This document shows, in pieces, positions 1 to 8,222 of a stretch of 64,000 nt of DNA (positions within the stretch are counted from its first letter, which is position 1; each line of letters opens with the position of its first letter). A model generated the notes under the pieces. It was not told the origin of the DNA, did no database searches, and worked only from the letters and a program-made list of their open reading frames with translations. Source of the DNA: Pedobacter suwonensis (GTDB lineage Bacteria > Bacteroidota > Bacteroidia > Sphingobacteriales > Sphingobacteriaceae); assembly GCF_900111825.1 (NCBI RefSeq), contig NZ_FOJM01000006.1:220506-284505 (forward strand), read 5' to 3'. The position numbers were made by a program, and so were the translations under genes.

Positions 1-2180
1 GTAAAGAAAATCTTCAGATTGTTTGCGGTGCGCCAAATGTAGGCGCCGGCCAAAAAGTGGTGGTAGCTACCGTGGGTACTACGGTATATCCCTTAGAGGG
101 AGAACCTTTCAAGATAAAAGAATCAAAAATCAGAGGAGAACTTTCGCAGGGAATGATCTGTGCCGAAGATGAAATCGGTTTGGGTAAATCGCATGATGGG
201 ATTATGATCCTTGCTGAAGATACCGAAGTTGGAATCCGTGCAAAAGATCATTTTAAAATGGATGACGATTTTGTTTTCGAAATCGGATTAACACCTAACC
301 GTGCCGATGCGGCTTCGCATTTGGGCGTGGCGAGAGATGTTGCTGCTTATTTCAGGAGTGAGTATGAAATGCCCGATATTTCCGCATTCAAAACGGACAA
401 CGAAAATCTGGTTATTCCGGTTGAAGTAGAAGATTTGGCCGCTTGTCCGCGTTATAGTAGCGTTACCATTTCGGGCGTTACCGTAGCAGAATCGCCTGAC
501 TGGTTAAAAGACAAATTAAAGGTAATTGGTGTACGTCCGATTAATAATGTGGTAGATGTTACCAATTATGTGCTTCATGGTTTGGGGCAACCATTACATG
601 CATTTGATGCTGATAAAGTTGCCGGTGGAAAAGTAATCGTTAAAAAAGCGGAAGAAGGAACTCCTTTTGTAACGCTTGATGATGTGGAGCGAAAGTTGAG
701 TGCAGATGATCTGATGATCTGCAATGCTGAAGCACCAATGTGCATTGCAGGGGTGTTTGGTGGCAAATCTTCTGGTGTAGATACGAGTACCAAAAATATT
801 TTCCTCGAAAGTGCTTACTTCAATTCTGTTTCTGTGCGTAAAACGTCGAAAAGACATGGTTTAAAAACCGATGCCTCTTTCCGGTATGAGCGTGGTACTG
901 ATCCTGAGATTACGGTTACCGCATTAAAATATGCAGCCATGTTGATTAAAGAACTGGCTGGCGGCGAAATTTCCTCTCCGGTTGCTGATATTTATCCAAA
1001 CCACATCAAGCCCTTTGAGTTTGAGGTAAGTTATACCAATATCAATAAACTGATCGGTGCAAATATCCCATCTGCCGAAATCAAACACATCATAACTGCG
1101 TTAGGTATTTCCGCTACCAATACCGCTGAGGATACTTTGGCTTTAAGGGTGCCATCATTTAAAGTAGACGTAACCCGCGAATGCGACATTACAGAAGAAG
1201 TTCTGCGTATTTACGGTTATAACAATGTTGAAATCCCTTCAAAGGTAAACGCATCACTTTCTTACAGTGTTAAGCCTGAAAAGGAAAATACACATAACGT
1301 AATTGCAGATATGCTTACCGCGAATGGTTATGCTGAGATTATGTGCAACTCGTTAACCAAATCGGCCTATTCAAAAAATTTAGATGAAGCTGTATTTATT
1401 TTAAATCCGTTAAGCAGTGATCTAAATGTAATGCGCCAGAATTTACTGATGCCGGCGCTGGAAAGTGTAGCATACAATCAAAACCGGAAGAACTCGGATG
1501 TGAAGTTTTATGAATTTGGTAAAACCTATCATTTGATTAACGAAAAGTATGTTGAGCGGCCAAGGTTGTTATTATTGATTGCTGGTGCCAAGCAAAGTGA
1601 GCAATGGAACCACCAGGCTAAACCGGCAACTTTTTATAATTTAAAATCAGCTGTTGATGCAGTTATATCACGTTTGGGGATTGCCAGTTATCAGTCGGAT
1701 GTTTTAAACGATGAAAACTTTGCTTATGGAATTAAATATTTCCGTGGAGATAAAACTTTGGTAAGTTTCGGTGCTGTTTCAAAAGCTGATCGTAAAGTAG
1801 CTGATGTGAATACAGAAGTGTTTTATGCGGATTTTGATTGGGCTGTTTTGTTGGATATTGTAAGGAAAAATAAAATCGTGCACAAAGATGTTGCTAAATA
1901 TCCGCAGGTACGTCGTGATCTTTCCTTATTAATTGACCAAAATGTAACTTTCGATACCTTAAAGGGGATTGCATTTAAAACGGATAAAAAGCTGATTAAG
2001 GAAGTGGGGGTGTTTGACGTGTATGTTGGTGATAAATTGCCGGAAGGGAAAAAATCTTATGCACTGAATTTCATCTTGCAGGATGAGGAACAAACCCTTA
2101 CCGATAAGCAGATTGAGCATACCATGCAGAAGCTTATTACGAATTTAACGGCACAAGCTGGCGCAGAAATTAGGAAATAA
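1..2180 (+). CDS. pheT: Phenylalanine--tRNA ligase beta subunit, 5' end outside the window
   Basis: Beta subunit of the alpha2beta2 synthetase that charges tRNA-Phe in the cytoplasm. The reading frame is open from base 3 and enters the window already inside the EMAP/OB-type tRNA-binding domain, so the ATG at 57 is internal and roughly 80-90 N-terminal residues lie upstream. Visible in order are the end of the tRNA-binding domain, the B3/B4 region (the editing region in this family), the B5 domain (near PSFKVDVTRECDITEEVLRIYG), the catalytic-like core and a C-terminal FDX-ACB anticodon-binding domain (from about KYPQVRRDLSLL). It is followed after 31 bp by the coiled-coil gene and zapA, probably in one transcript. 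No frameshift or missing segment is seen. Confidence 0.97.
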   Translation, partial: KENLQIVCGAPNVGAGQKVVVATVGTTVYPLEGEPFKIKESKIRGELSQGMICAEDEIGLGKSHDGIMILAEDTEVGIRAKDHFKMDDDFVFEIGLTPNRADAASHLGVARDVAAYFRSEYEMPDISAFKTDNENLVIPVEVEDLAACPRYSSVTISGVTVAESPDWLKDKLKVIGVRPINNVVDVTNYVLHGLGQPLHAFDADKVAGGKVIVKKAEEGTPFVTLDDVERKLSADDLMICNAEAPMCIAGVFGGKSSGVDTSTKNIFLESAYFNSVSVRKTSKRHGLKTDASFRYERGTDPEITVTALKYAAMLIKELAGGEISSPVADIYPNHIKPFEFEVSYTNINKLIGANIPSAEIKHIITALGISATNTAEDTLALRVPSFKVDVTRECDITEEVLRIYGYNNVEIPSKVNASLSYSVKPEKENTHNVIADMLTANGYAEIMCNSLTKSAYSKNLDEAVFILNPLSSDLNVMRQNLLMPALESVAYNQNRKNSDVKFYEFGKTYHLINEKYVERPRLLLLIAGAKQSEQWNHQAKPATFYNLKSAVDAVISRLGIASYQSDVLNDENFAYGIKYFRGDKTLVSFGAVSKADRKVADVNTEVFYADFDWAVLLDIVRKNKIVHKDVAKYPQVRRDLSLLIDQNVTFDTLKGIAFKTDKKLIKEVGVFDVYVGDKLPEGKKSYALNFILQDEEQTLTDKQIEHTMQKLITNLTAQAGAEIRK

Positions 2181-2211
2181 AATATAAATTCGTATTTTTA
2201 GAAATAAATTC

Positions 2212-2502
2212 ATGGCTTCTGTTGCAGATCAATTAGATAAAGTATTACAAAAAACGGCTCGGGTAATTGAGTTATGTAATGCGCTACAGGAAGAAAATGA
2301 TTTATTAAAGCTTGAAAACCAATCGTTAAAGGTAGCACTTGATACAGCGAAAGAAAAAAATGTAGAACTTGATGAAAAATTGAGGGTTACAAAATTGGCT
2401 AAAAGTATCGAGGGGACAAGTGAAAAATCGCTTGACATTAAACAAAAAATTAACGATTTTGTGCGGGAGATTGATAAAAGTATTGCATTATTAAAAAAAT
2501 AG
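2212..2502 (+). CDS. Small coiled-coil protein upstream of zapA (ZapB-like position)
   Basis: A 96-residue, highly charged protein with no signal peptide or membrane segment. Residues about 5-60 form a continuous heptad-rich coiled coil (ALQEENDLLKLENQSLKVAL), with a second short amphipathic helix near the C-terminus. It lies 31 bp after pheT and 32 bp before zapA. Small coiled-coil proteins at this position are common in Bacteroidota, and size and composition resemble the cell-division protein ZapB. Sequence similarity to ZapB is not something I can show, so a role as a ZapA partner at the division ring is inference from context. Confidence 0.85.
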   Translation: MASVADQLDKVLQKTARVIELCNALQEENDLLKLENQSLKVALDTAKEKNVELDEKLRVTKLAKSIEGTSEKSLDIKQKINDFVREIDKSIALLKK

Positions 2503-2534
2503 TGATGCAAGGAAATCAGAAACTAAGCTAACAA

Positions 2535-2825
2535 ATGGGAGAAATCTCGATTAAAATAACCATTTCCGACCGTATTTACCCATTAAAGGTGAACATGGAA
2601 GAGGAAGAAATTGTGAGACGGGCAGCGAAAATGATCAATGAGCGCATAAAAGATTACCAGGATAATTATGCGGTTAGAGATAAGCAAGACCTTCTTTCTA
2701 TGGCTGTATTGCATTATGCAACAGCCGTGTTAAGAACAGAAAACAAAGTACAGAGCCAGGATACTGCTGTTGCCGATAAAGTTGAAGAATTGGATGTTTT
2801 ACTCAGTAATTTCTTTGCAAAATAA
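2535..2825 (+). CDS. zapA: Cell division protein ZapA
   Basis: A 96-residue protein of the ZapA family, which binds FtsZ and bundles its filaments at the division site. The N-terminal beta-rich segment (ISIKITISDRIYPLKV, residues 4-19) and the following EEE..VRRAAKMINERI helix match the family's globular head. The C-terminal half is the coiled-coil stalk (LLSMAVLHYATAVLRTENKV). Length is typical. The gene follows the coiled-coil gene closely, and the next feature downstream is a 6S RNA. zapA next to the 6S RNA gene is also seen in Enterobacteria, which supports both calls. Confidence 0.93.
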   Translation: MGEISIKITISDRIYPLKVNMEEEEIVRRAAKMINERIKDYQDNYAVRDKQDLLSMAVLHYATAVLRTENKVQSQDTAVADKVEELDVLLSNFFAK

Positions 2826-2838
2826 GGTTCGTTCTTTC

Positions 2839-2880
2839 GGCATTTCATTACGCTGACCTGTTCAGCGCTTAAATGATGCC
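2839..2880 (+). terminator. Stem-loop just after zapA
   Basis: GGCAT, a TT bulge, CATT and GCTGA on the left pair with TCAGC, AATG and ATGCC on the right around a CCTGT loop. No T-run follows, so it could be a processing or mRNA-stabilising hairpin between zapA and the 6S RNA rather than an intrinsic terminator. Confidence 0.5.
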
Positions 2881-2895
2881 AATATTTAGCATAAA

Positions 2896-3073
2896 AACAT
2901 AGCCGCGGCTGGTTTTTGAGTTTCAAATTTTATAAAACTTAACACTTCAATATCTATAGGGTTAAGAGGGCGTATTTCATTTGCTATTGCACCTGAAAAT
3001 GGCTTAAACCCTAATTATGCTTAGTTGAGGTTTAAAATGTATGAGACTTTAAAAATTAGTTGCGGTTTTTTTT
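2896..3073 (+). ncRNA. ssrS: 6S RNA
   Basis: 6S RNA binds the housekeeping RNA polymerase holoenzyme by imitating an open promoter. The gap between zapA and rny folds as this family requires. CCGCGGCT at about 2903-2910 pairs with AGTTGCGG at about 3058-3065. The helix continues inward (GGTTTTTGAG and TTTC against GAGAC and TTTAAAAATT), then comes an AT-rich central region, then an apical helix in which GGGTTAAG (about 2959) pairs with CTTAAACCC (about 3003). A run of nine T at 3066-3074 gives the 3' end. The zapA-linked location matches 6S genes elsewhere. Exact ends are estimates, and no covariance search was run. Confidence 0.8.
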
Positions 3074-3088
3074 TACATAAAAAACAAA

Positions 3089-4660
3089 ATGGAAATAGTT
3101 GAAATATTAGGATACGTATTTGCCGTGATAGCGGGTATAGCTATCGGAGTAGTAATAGGAAGATTTCTCCTGCGTAACTTGCTTAAACAGCAAGAAATTG
3201 CCGCACAGAACAAAGTGAAAAAGATTTTAAAAGATGCAGAAAACAATGCAGAAATTTTAAAAAAGAATAAACTTTTAGAAGCAAAAGAGAAATTTTTACA
3301 GTTAAAAGCCGAGCACGAACAAGAAGTTAGTGCCAGAAACAATACCATTAACCAGCGCGAAAATACCATTAAGCAAAAAGAGCAATCGGTAAATCAGCGC
3401 ATGGAAAATTTTAATAGAAAAGAGCAGGAACTCGAAAAGCATAAAATTAACCTCGAAAAACAGACTGAACTTGCGGTTAAAAAGCAGGAAGAAGTAGAGG
3501 TACTCAAAAACCAGCATCTAAAGCAATTGGAAACCATTGCCGGCCTTTCTGCCGAAGAAGCCAAAGAACAATTGGTAGAAAATCTGAAACAAGAAGCCCG
3601 CACCCAGGCCATGATGCAGGTGAAGGATATTGTGGATGAAGCCAAATTAACGGCGAGTAAAGAAGCTAAAAAAGTAGTTATCCAAACCATCCAGCGTACT
3701 GCTACAGAGGCGGCAATTGAAAATTCTGTATCTATTTTCCACATCGAAAGTGACGAGATCAAAGGTCGCGTTATTGGTAGAGAAGGTAGAAATATCCGTG
3801 CTTTGGAAGCAGCAACCGGTATCGAAATTATTGTAGACGATACGCCGGAAGCCATCATTTTATCAGGTTTCGACCCGGTAAGGAGAGAGATAGCCCGTTT
3901 GGCTTTACACCGTTTGGTAACTGATGGTCGTATCCACCCGGCACGTATTGAAGAAATTGTAGCCAAAACCAAAAAACAGATCGAAGATGAGATTGTAGAG
4001 ATCGGCGAGCGTACCGTAATCGATTTGGGTATTCACGGCTTGCATCCTGAATTGATCCGCATGGTTGGCCGTATGCGTTACCGTTCATCTTATGGACAAA
4101 ACTTATTACATCACTCACGTGAAGTAGCTAATTTCTGTGCTACAATGGCTGCAGAATTAGGCTTAAATGCTAAAATGGCTAAACGTGCAGGTTTACTACA
4201 CGATATTGGTAAAGTGCCTGATGATAATCCAGAATTGCCACACGCTATTTTGGGTATGCAGCTGGCCGAAAAGTATAAAGAACACCCTGAAATTTGTAAT
4301 GCCATTGGTGCCCACCACGATGAAATTGAGATGACTTCAATGATCTCACCAATTGTACAGGCTTGTGATGCCATTTCTGGCGCTCGTCCGGGTGCACGCC
4401 GTGAGGTAGTGGAAAGTTATATTAAACGCCTTAAGGATTTAGAAGAGTTGGCTCTTTCTTATCCAGGTGTTGAGAAAACTTTCGCCATTCAGGCCGGTAG
4501 AGAACTACGTGTAATTGTAGAAAGCGAGCGCATTACCGATGCTCAGGCTGAATTGTTAGCTGCTGATATTTCTACCCGTATCCAAACAGAAATGACCTAT
4601 CCGGGACAGATTAAGGTTACCGTAATCAGGGAAACCCGTTCTGTAGCTTTTGCGAAGTAA
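3089..4660 (+). CDS. rny: Ribonuclease Y
   Basis: Membrane-anchored endoribonuclease that starts mRNA decay. The 523-residue protein has an N-terminal transmembrane helix (about residues 5-25), a long charged coiled coil (about 28-180), a KH RNA-binding domain ([19 protein letters not shown], from about residue 228) and an HD metal-dependent phosphohydrolase domain ([11 protein letters not shown] ... [11 protein letters not shown], metal ligands H and HD around residues 340-375). Length is usual for the family. The ATG follows the 6S RNA T-run by 15 bp, so its promoter must overlap or precede the 6S gene. A long perfect palindrome and then an intrinsic terminator follow the stop codon. Confidence 0.97.
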   Translation: MEIVEILGYVFAVIAGIAIGVVIGRFLLRNLLKQQEIAAQNKVKKILKDAENNAEILKKNKLLEAKEKFLQLKAEHEQEVSARNNTINQRENTIKQKEQSVNQRMENFNRKEQELEKHKINLEKQTELAVKKQEEVEVLKNQHLKQLETIAGLSAEEAKEQLVENLKQEARTQAMMQVKDIVDEAKLTASKEAKKVVIQTIQRTATEAAIENSVSIFHIESDEIKGRVIGREGRNIRALEAATGIEIIVDDTPEAIILSGFDPVRREIARLALHRLVTDGRIHPARIEEIVAKTKKQIEDEIVEIGERTVIDLGIHGLHPELIRMVGRMRYRSSYGQNLLHHSREVANFCATMAAELGLNAKMAKRAGLLHDIGKVPDDNPELPHAILGMQLAEKYKEHPEICNAIGAHHDEIEMTSMISPIVQACDAISGARPGARREVVESYIKRLKDLEELALSYPGVEKTFAIQAGRELRVIVESERITDAQAELLAADISTRIQTEMTYPGQIKVTVIRETRSVAFAK

Positions 4661-4668
4661 TATTTTTA

Positions 4669-4701
4669 AGACCTTATAGGTTTTCAAAACCTATAAGGTC
4701 T
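4669..4701. repeat. 33-bp perfect palindrome (16-bp arms, 1-nt centre)
   Basis: AGACCTTATAGGTTTT is followed by a single C and then its exact reverse complement. It lies 8 bp after the rny stop and 18 bp before a separate rho-independent terminator. A perfect hairpin this long with no T-run is more like a dispersed palindromic element than the terminator itself; as RNA it would protect the rny 3' end. Confidence 0.85.
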
Positions 4702-4719
4702 ATGAATTAAACAAAATAT

Positions 4720-4749
4720 AAAGCGATGGATATTCCATCGCTTTTTTTA
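4720..4749 (+). terminator. Intrinsic terminator after rny
   Basis: AAGCGATGGA, loop TAT, then TCCATCGCTT running into seven T residues. Perfect stem followed by a T-run ending 10 bp before the next start codon. Confidence 0.9.
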
Positions 4750-4759
4750 TTTTTACATA

Positions 4760-5275
4760 ATGAGCAAGCAAACCATTAAAATTGAACCTAAGAGACCTGT
4801 TGATGTACTTTTTGACAAGTACGCCGAAAGTCATCAAAATCCGACTAACAAACTGGTGCACTGGATCTGTGTTCCATTAATTGTATTTAGCTTATTAGGT
4901 TTGGTATGGCAGATTCCTTTCCCGCATTTGGGATTTCTGGGCAGTTATAATGGATTCTTTAACTGGGCTTCCTTTCTACTTGCCTTTAGCCTGTATTATT
5001 ATTTTACATTGTCTCCGGTACTGTTTTTCATGATGATCTGGGTGGTGGGAATAATGAGTTACGTTATCGTCAAAATTGAACAGGCTGTAGGTTTAGGGAG
5101 CGGAACTGCTTATGTCATTTATGCCGCAATATTTGTAGCGGCCTGGGTTGGTCAGTTTATCGGCCATAAAATAGAGGGAAAAAAACCATCATTCTTAGAT
5201 GACGTTAAATTCCTGTTAATTGGTCCGATTTGGTTACTTCACTTTATTTGCAAAAAGGCGGGCATCCGTTACTGA
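4760..5275 (+). CDS. Mpo1-like / DUF962 integral membrane protein
   Basis: A 171-residue membrane protein of the DUF962 family. Yeast Mpo1, of the same family, is a dioxygenase that oxidises 2-hydroxy fatty acids. The family signature is near the N-terminus (FDKYAESHQNPTNKLVHWICVP, residues about 17-38), with the conserved His, Asn and NKLxHW pattern, followed by about four hydrophobic helices between residues 35 and 145 and another conserved His in GQFIGHKIEGK. The start is 11 bp past the rny terminator. Function in bacteria is little studied, so substrate is not assigned; lipid alpha-oxidation is an inference from the yeast member. Confidence 0.85.
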   Translation: MSKQTIKIEPKRPVDVLFDKYAESHQNPTNKLVHWICVPLIVFSLLGLVWQIPFPHLGFLGSYNGFFNWASFLLAFSLYYYFTLSPVLFFMMIWVVGIMSYVIVKIEQAVGLGSGTAYVIYAAIFVAAWVGQFIGHKIEGKKPSFLDDVKFLLIGPIWLLHFICKKAGIRY

Positions 5276-5310
5276 TCAAAAATGCTTGTTAATATTTAAT
5301 TAACCTTAAA

Positions 5311-5366
5311 GTAAAGCAATCTTAATTAACATCTAACTTACAGTTAACACTGTGGTAATAATTTTG
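5311..5366 (+). promoter_or_regulatory. Phased TTAAC direct repeats and -7 box of the TonB operon
   Basis: TTAAT (5322), CTAAC (5333) and TTAAC (5344) start exactly 11 bp apart, with a weaker GTAAA at 5311. After exactly 10 bp comes TAATTTTG at 5359-5366, matching the Bacteroidota -7 consensus TAnnTTTG. An 11-bp direct-repeat period next to the core promoter is the geometry of PhoB/OmpR-type activators. The regulator itself is not in evidence. Confidence 0.65.
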
Positions 5367-5387
5367 CCCTTATCAAATAAAGGCAAA

Positions 5388-8195
5388 TTGGACTTACTAA
5401 ACTCTTTTAAAAGGGCGGCACTTACTGTGTTCGCGCTAACGATCAGCATACTTTCGTATGCACAGACCGGAAAAATTTCTGGTAAAATAACGGATAAATC
5501 TACGGGGCAAACGTTGGTGGGCCTATCTGTATTGATAGAAGGAACATCAATTGGTACTACCAGTGATGCTGATGGTAATTATATTTTAAATACTGTAAAA
5601 CCAGGAACTTACCGTGTAAGTTTTTCTTTTATTTCCTTTAAAAAACAGGTAATTCCTAATGTAAAAGTTACTCCAGGAAAAACAACTGTGATAGATGTTG
5701 TGATGGAAGATGATCAATCTACCCTTAACGATGTTGTAATTACGGGCGCCAGGAAATCAGGTACTGAAGTATCTCTTTTGGCAGAGCTGAAAAAATCTCA
5801 ATCAATTGCAAACGGAGTTTCCGCTCAAACCATTCAGCGATCCGGTGATACAGATGCTGCGCAAGTAGTAAAACGTGTTCCCGGTATTACGATTGTAGAC
5901 AATCGTTTTATTAATATCCGTGGTCTGGCGGAACGTTATAATAATGTTCAGTTAAATAATGTAACCGCACCCAGCTTAGAAACGGATGTTCGGTCTTTTT
6001 CATTTGATTTAATACCAAGCAATCAAATTGATCGTGTATTGGTTTATAAAAGTCCTTCGGCTGATATTCCCGCAGATTTTGCAGGAGGTGTTGTTAAGGT
6101 TTTTCTTAAAAGCATACCTGATGATGATCGATTAACAATCGATTATGGAACTAGTTACCGTCAAAATGCTACTTTTAAAGATTTCAAAAGAACTAATACC
6201 GGAAGCTTATATTTTACTGGCTTCAATACAGGTGAAAATGATTTACCTGTTAATTTCCCTTCAAATTTAAACCAGGTTAGTGCCAGCAAATTGAACGCGG
6301 CCGGGCATGCACTTAGGAATAACTGGTTACCAGAAGTTAATACGGCTAATTTGGATCAAAAGCTAAATATTTACGGTAGCAAACGATTTAACATCAACAA
6401 TAAATTATTGGGAAATATTACGGCGATTACCTATAGCAACAGTAAAACAAATAATGCCGTGTTTAGAGGAAATTACGAGGTTTATGATCCAATTTCGAAA
6501 ATCGCTGAAGAAAATTACAGATATAATGACGATCAGTATACCTACAATGTCCGTTTAGGGCTTGTACATAACTGGGCCTTTAAATTAAATAATAACAATA
6601 CTTTCGAGTTTAAAAACCTATATAATCAATTAAGTACATCACAATATGTTAGTCGCCTTGGTTCTGAAAAACAGCAGGAATACGCCAATTATGCATCGAA
6701 TGTTTTATATCGTGGCATTTATTCAGGGCAATTATCGGGTGTTCATAAATTTAATGAAGAGCATACCAAGTTTGACTGGGTATTAGGTTATAGTAAATCA
6801 TTCAGAGATCAGCCAGATTACTCGCGTTACAGAACACTTGCTAATGGAGATGGTACTTATAATATCTTCGTGCCAACTGGTGGTGCCCAGCCAGAGTTCC
6901 TGGGTCGGTTTTATTCCAAAATGAATGAAGACATTAAAACCGGTGCATTTAATGTTGAACAGGCACTTGCTCCAAAATCTGAGGGTTTTAAGCCTTCAAT
7001 AAAAGTTGGTGGTTATTATGAAGATAAGCAAAGAACATTTTCTTCTAGAAACATCGGTTACGTGCGGGCAAATTCATTACAATTTGATCAGTCGTTGTTA
7101 AAGGGAACTATAGAAGAACTTTTCGACTGGAAAAATATTAATACAACAACGGGAATCAGATTGGACGAAAAATCTAATCCATATGACAACTATGATGCTT
7201 CAAATAAACTATTAGCTGGATTCGCCAATTTTGTTCTGCCATATAAAGATAAATTAACCGTAGTTGCAGGTGCAAGAGTAGAAAATAACGTTCAGAAACT
7301 GAACAGTTTTGATACTGGAGGCCCTGTTAACGTTAATAATGATATTACGAGGGTACTTCCTTCGGCAAACATCCAGTTTAATATAAACGAAAAATCTTTA
7401 TTCAGACTGGCTTATGGTAAAACATTAAACAGACCAGAATTTAGAGAGATTGCACCCTTTTCATTTTATGATTTTGATCAGAATTTCAATGTTGCCGGAA
7501 ATCCAAATTTAAAAACAGCAAAGATTGATAATTACGATTTAAAATATGAATTCTATCCATCAACAAGCGAACTGATCAGTATTTCAGGCTTCTACAAAAA
7601 ATTTAAAGACGCCATCGAGATGACTGCTATACCAGGTTCTAATGCGCAGTCTTTTAATTTCAATAACGCTCAGAACGTTAGAAATATAGGAGTAGAACTA
7701 GAAATGCGTAAATCGCTTGCAGGGTTAAGTGAAAGTAAGTTTTTAAACGATATCACCATTTTGCTAAATGCTTCATACATTAATAGTAAAGTGATGTTTG
7801 ATGGTGCCAGCGCAATTGGACAATCCAATAATCGCCCTATGCAAGGACAATCACCATATATTTTAAACGCAGCGATATTCTATAATAACATTAAATCTAA
7901 ATTCCAGGTTAACCTGCTTTATAATGTTGCTGGAAAACGTATTGCATTTGTTGGCACAGATCTGATCAGGGATATTTACGAGATGCCAAGAAACGTGGTT
8001 GATTTAGTTGTGACGAAAAATTTCACCAATAAACTATCCCTAAAAGCCAACTTCAACGACTTGCTCAACCAAAACTTTACATTGATGCAAGACGGAAATC
8101 AAGATGGAAAATTCGATCAGTCAGAAGATCAGGTTACGGCCCAATTTAGGAGTGGCCGTCAGTTCGGATTAACGCTTTCTTACAAAATATTTTAA
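5388..8195 (+). CDS. TonB-dependent outer-membrane receptor with carboxypeptidase-regulatory-like N-domain
   Basis: Outer-membrane active transporter. A signal peptide (KR, a hydrophobic core, cleavage near SYAQ) precedes a CarboxypepD_reg-like beta-sandwich (about KISGKITDKSTGQTLVG onward), a TonB-box-like DVVITG, a plug domain (RVPGITIVDNRFINIRGLAERYNNV) and a beta-barrel ending in an aromatic residue (LSYKIF). The frame is open from a GTG at 5352, but that codon lies upstream of the -7 box at 5359-5366, so it would not be in the mRNA. The TTG at 5388 gives a normal signal peptide (about 935 residues) and is preferred. No SusD partner follows; instead there is a beta-helix lipoprotein 27 bp on. 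The substrate is unknown. Confidence 0.9.
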   Translation: MDLLNSFKRAALTVFALTISILSYAQTGKISGKITDKSTGQTLVGLSVLIEGTSIGTTSDADGNYILNTVKPGTYRVSFSFISFKKQVIPNVKVTPGKTTVIDVVMEDDQSTLNDVVITGARKSGTEVSLLAELKKSQSIANGVSAQTIQRSGDTDAAQVVKRVPGITIVDNRFINIRGLAERYNNVQLNNVTAPSLETDVRSFSFDLIPSNQIDRVLVYKSPSADIPADFAGGVVKVFLKSIPDDDRLTIDYGTSYRQNATFKDFKRTNTGSLYFTGFNTGENDLPVNFPSNLNQVSASKLNAAGHALRNNWLPEVNTANLDQKLNIYGSKRFNINNKLLGNITAITYSNSKTNNAVFRGNYEVYDPISKIAEENYRYNDDQYTYNVRLGLVHNWAFKLNNNNTFEFKNLYNQLSTSQYVSRLGSEKQQEYANYASNVLYRGIYSGQLSGVHKFNEEHTKFDWVLGYSKSFRDQPDYSRYRTLANGDGTYNIFVPTGGAQPEFLGRFYSKMNEDIKTGAFNVEQALAPKSEGFKPSIKVGGYYEDKQRTFSSRNIGYVRANSLQFDQSLLKGTIEELFDWKNINTTTGIRLDEKSNPYDNYDASNKLLAGFANFVLPYKDKLTVVAGARVENNVQKLNSFDTGGPVNVNNDITRVLPSANIQFNINEKSLFRLAYGKTLNRPEFREIAPFSFYDFDQNFNVAGNPNLKTAKIDNYDLKYEFYPSTSELISISGFYKKFKDAIEMTAIPGSNAQSFNFNNAQNVRNIGVELEMRKSLAGLSESKFLNDITILLNASYINSKVMFDGASAIGQSNNRPMQGQSPYILNAAIFYNNIKSKFQVNLLYNVAGKRIAFVGTDLIRDIYEMPRNVVDLVVTKNFTNKLSLKANFNDLLNQNFTLMQDGNQDGKFDQSEDQVTAQFRSGRQFGLTLSYKIF

Positions 8196-8222
8196 ATAAA
8201 AATAAAGACTTAAATAGGAAAA

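Noticed and set aside
5352-5387. GTG start for the TonB receptor
   Set aside because: It lies upstream of the -7 box at 5359-5366, so it would not be transcribed; the TTG at 5388 also gives a better signal peptide.
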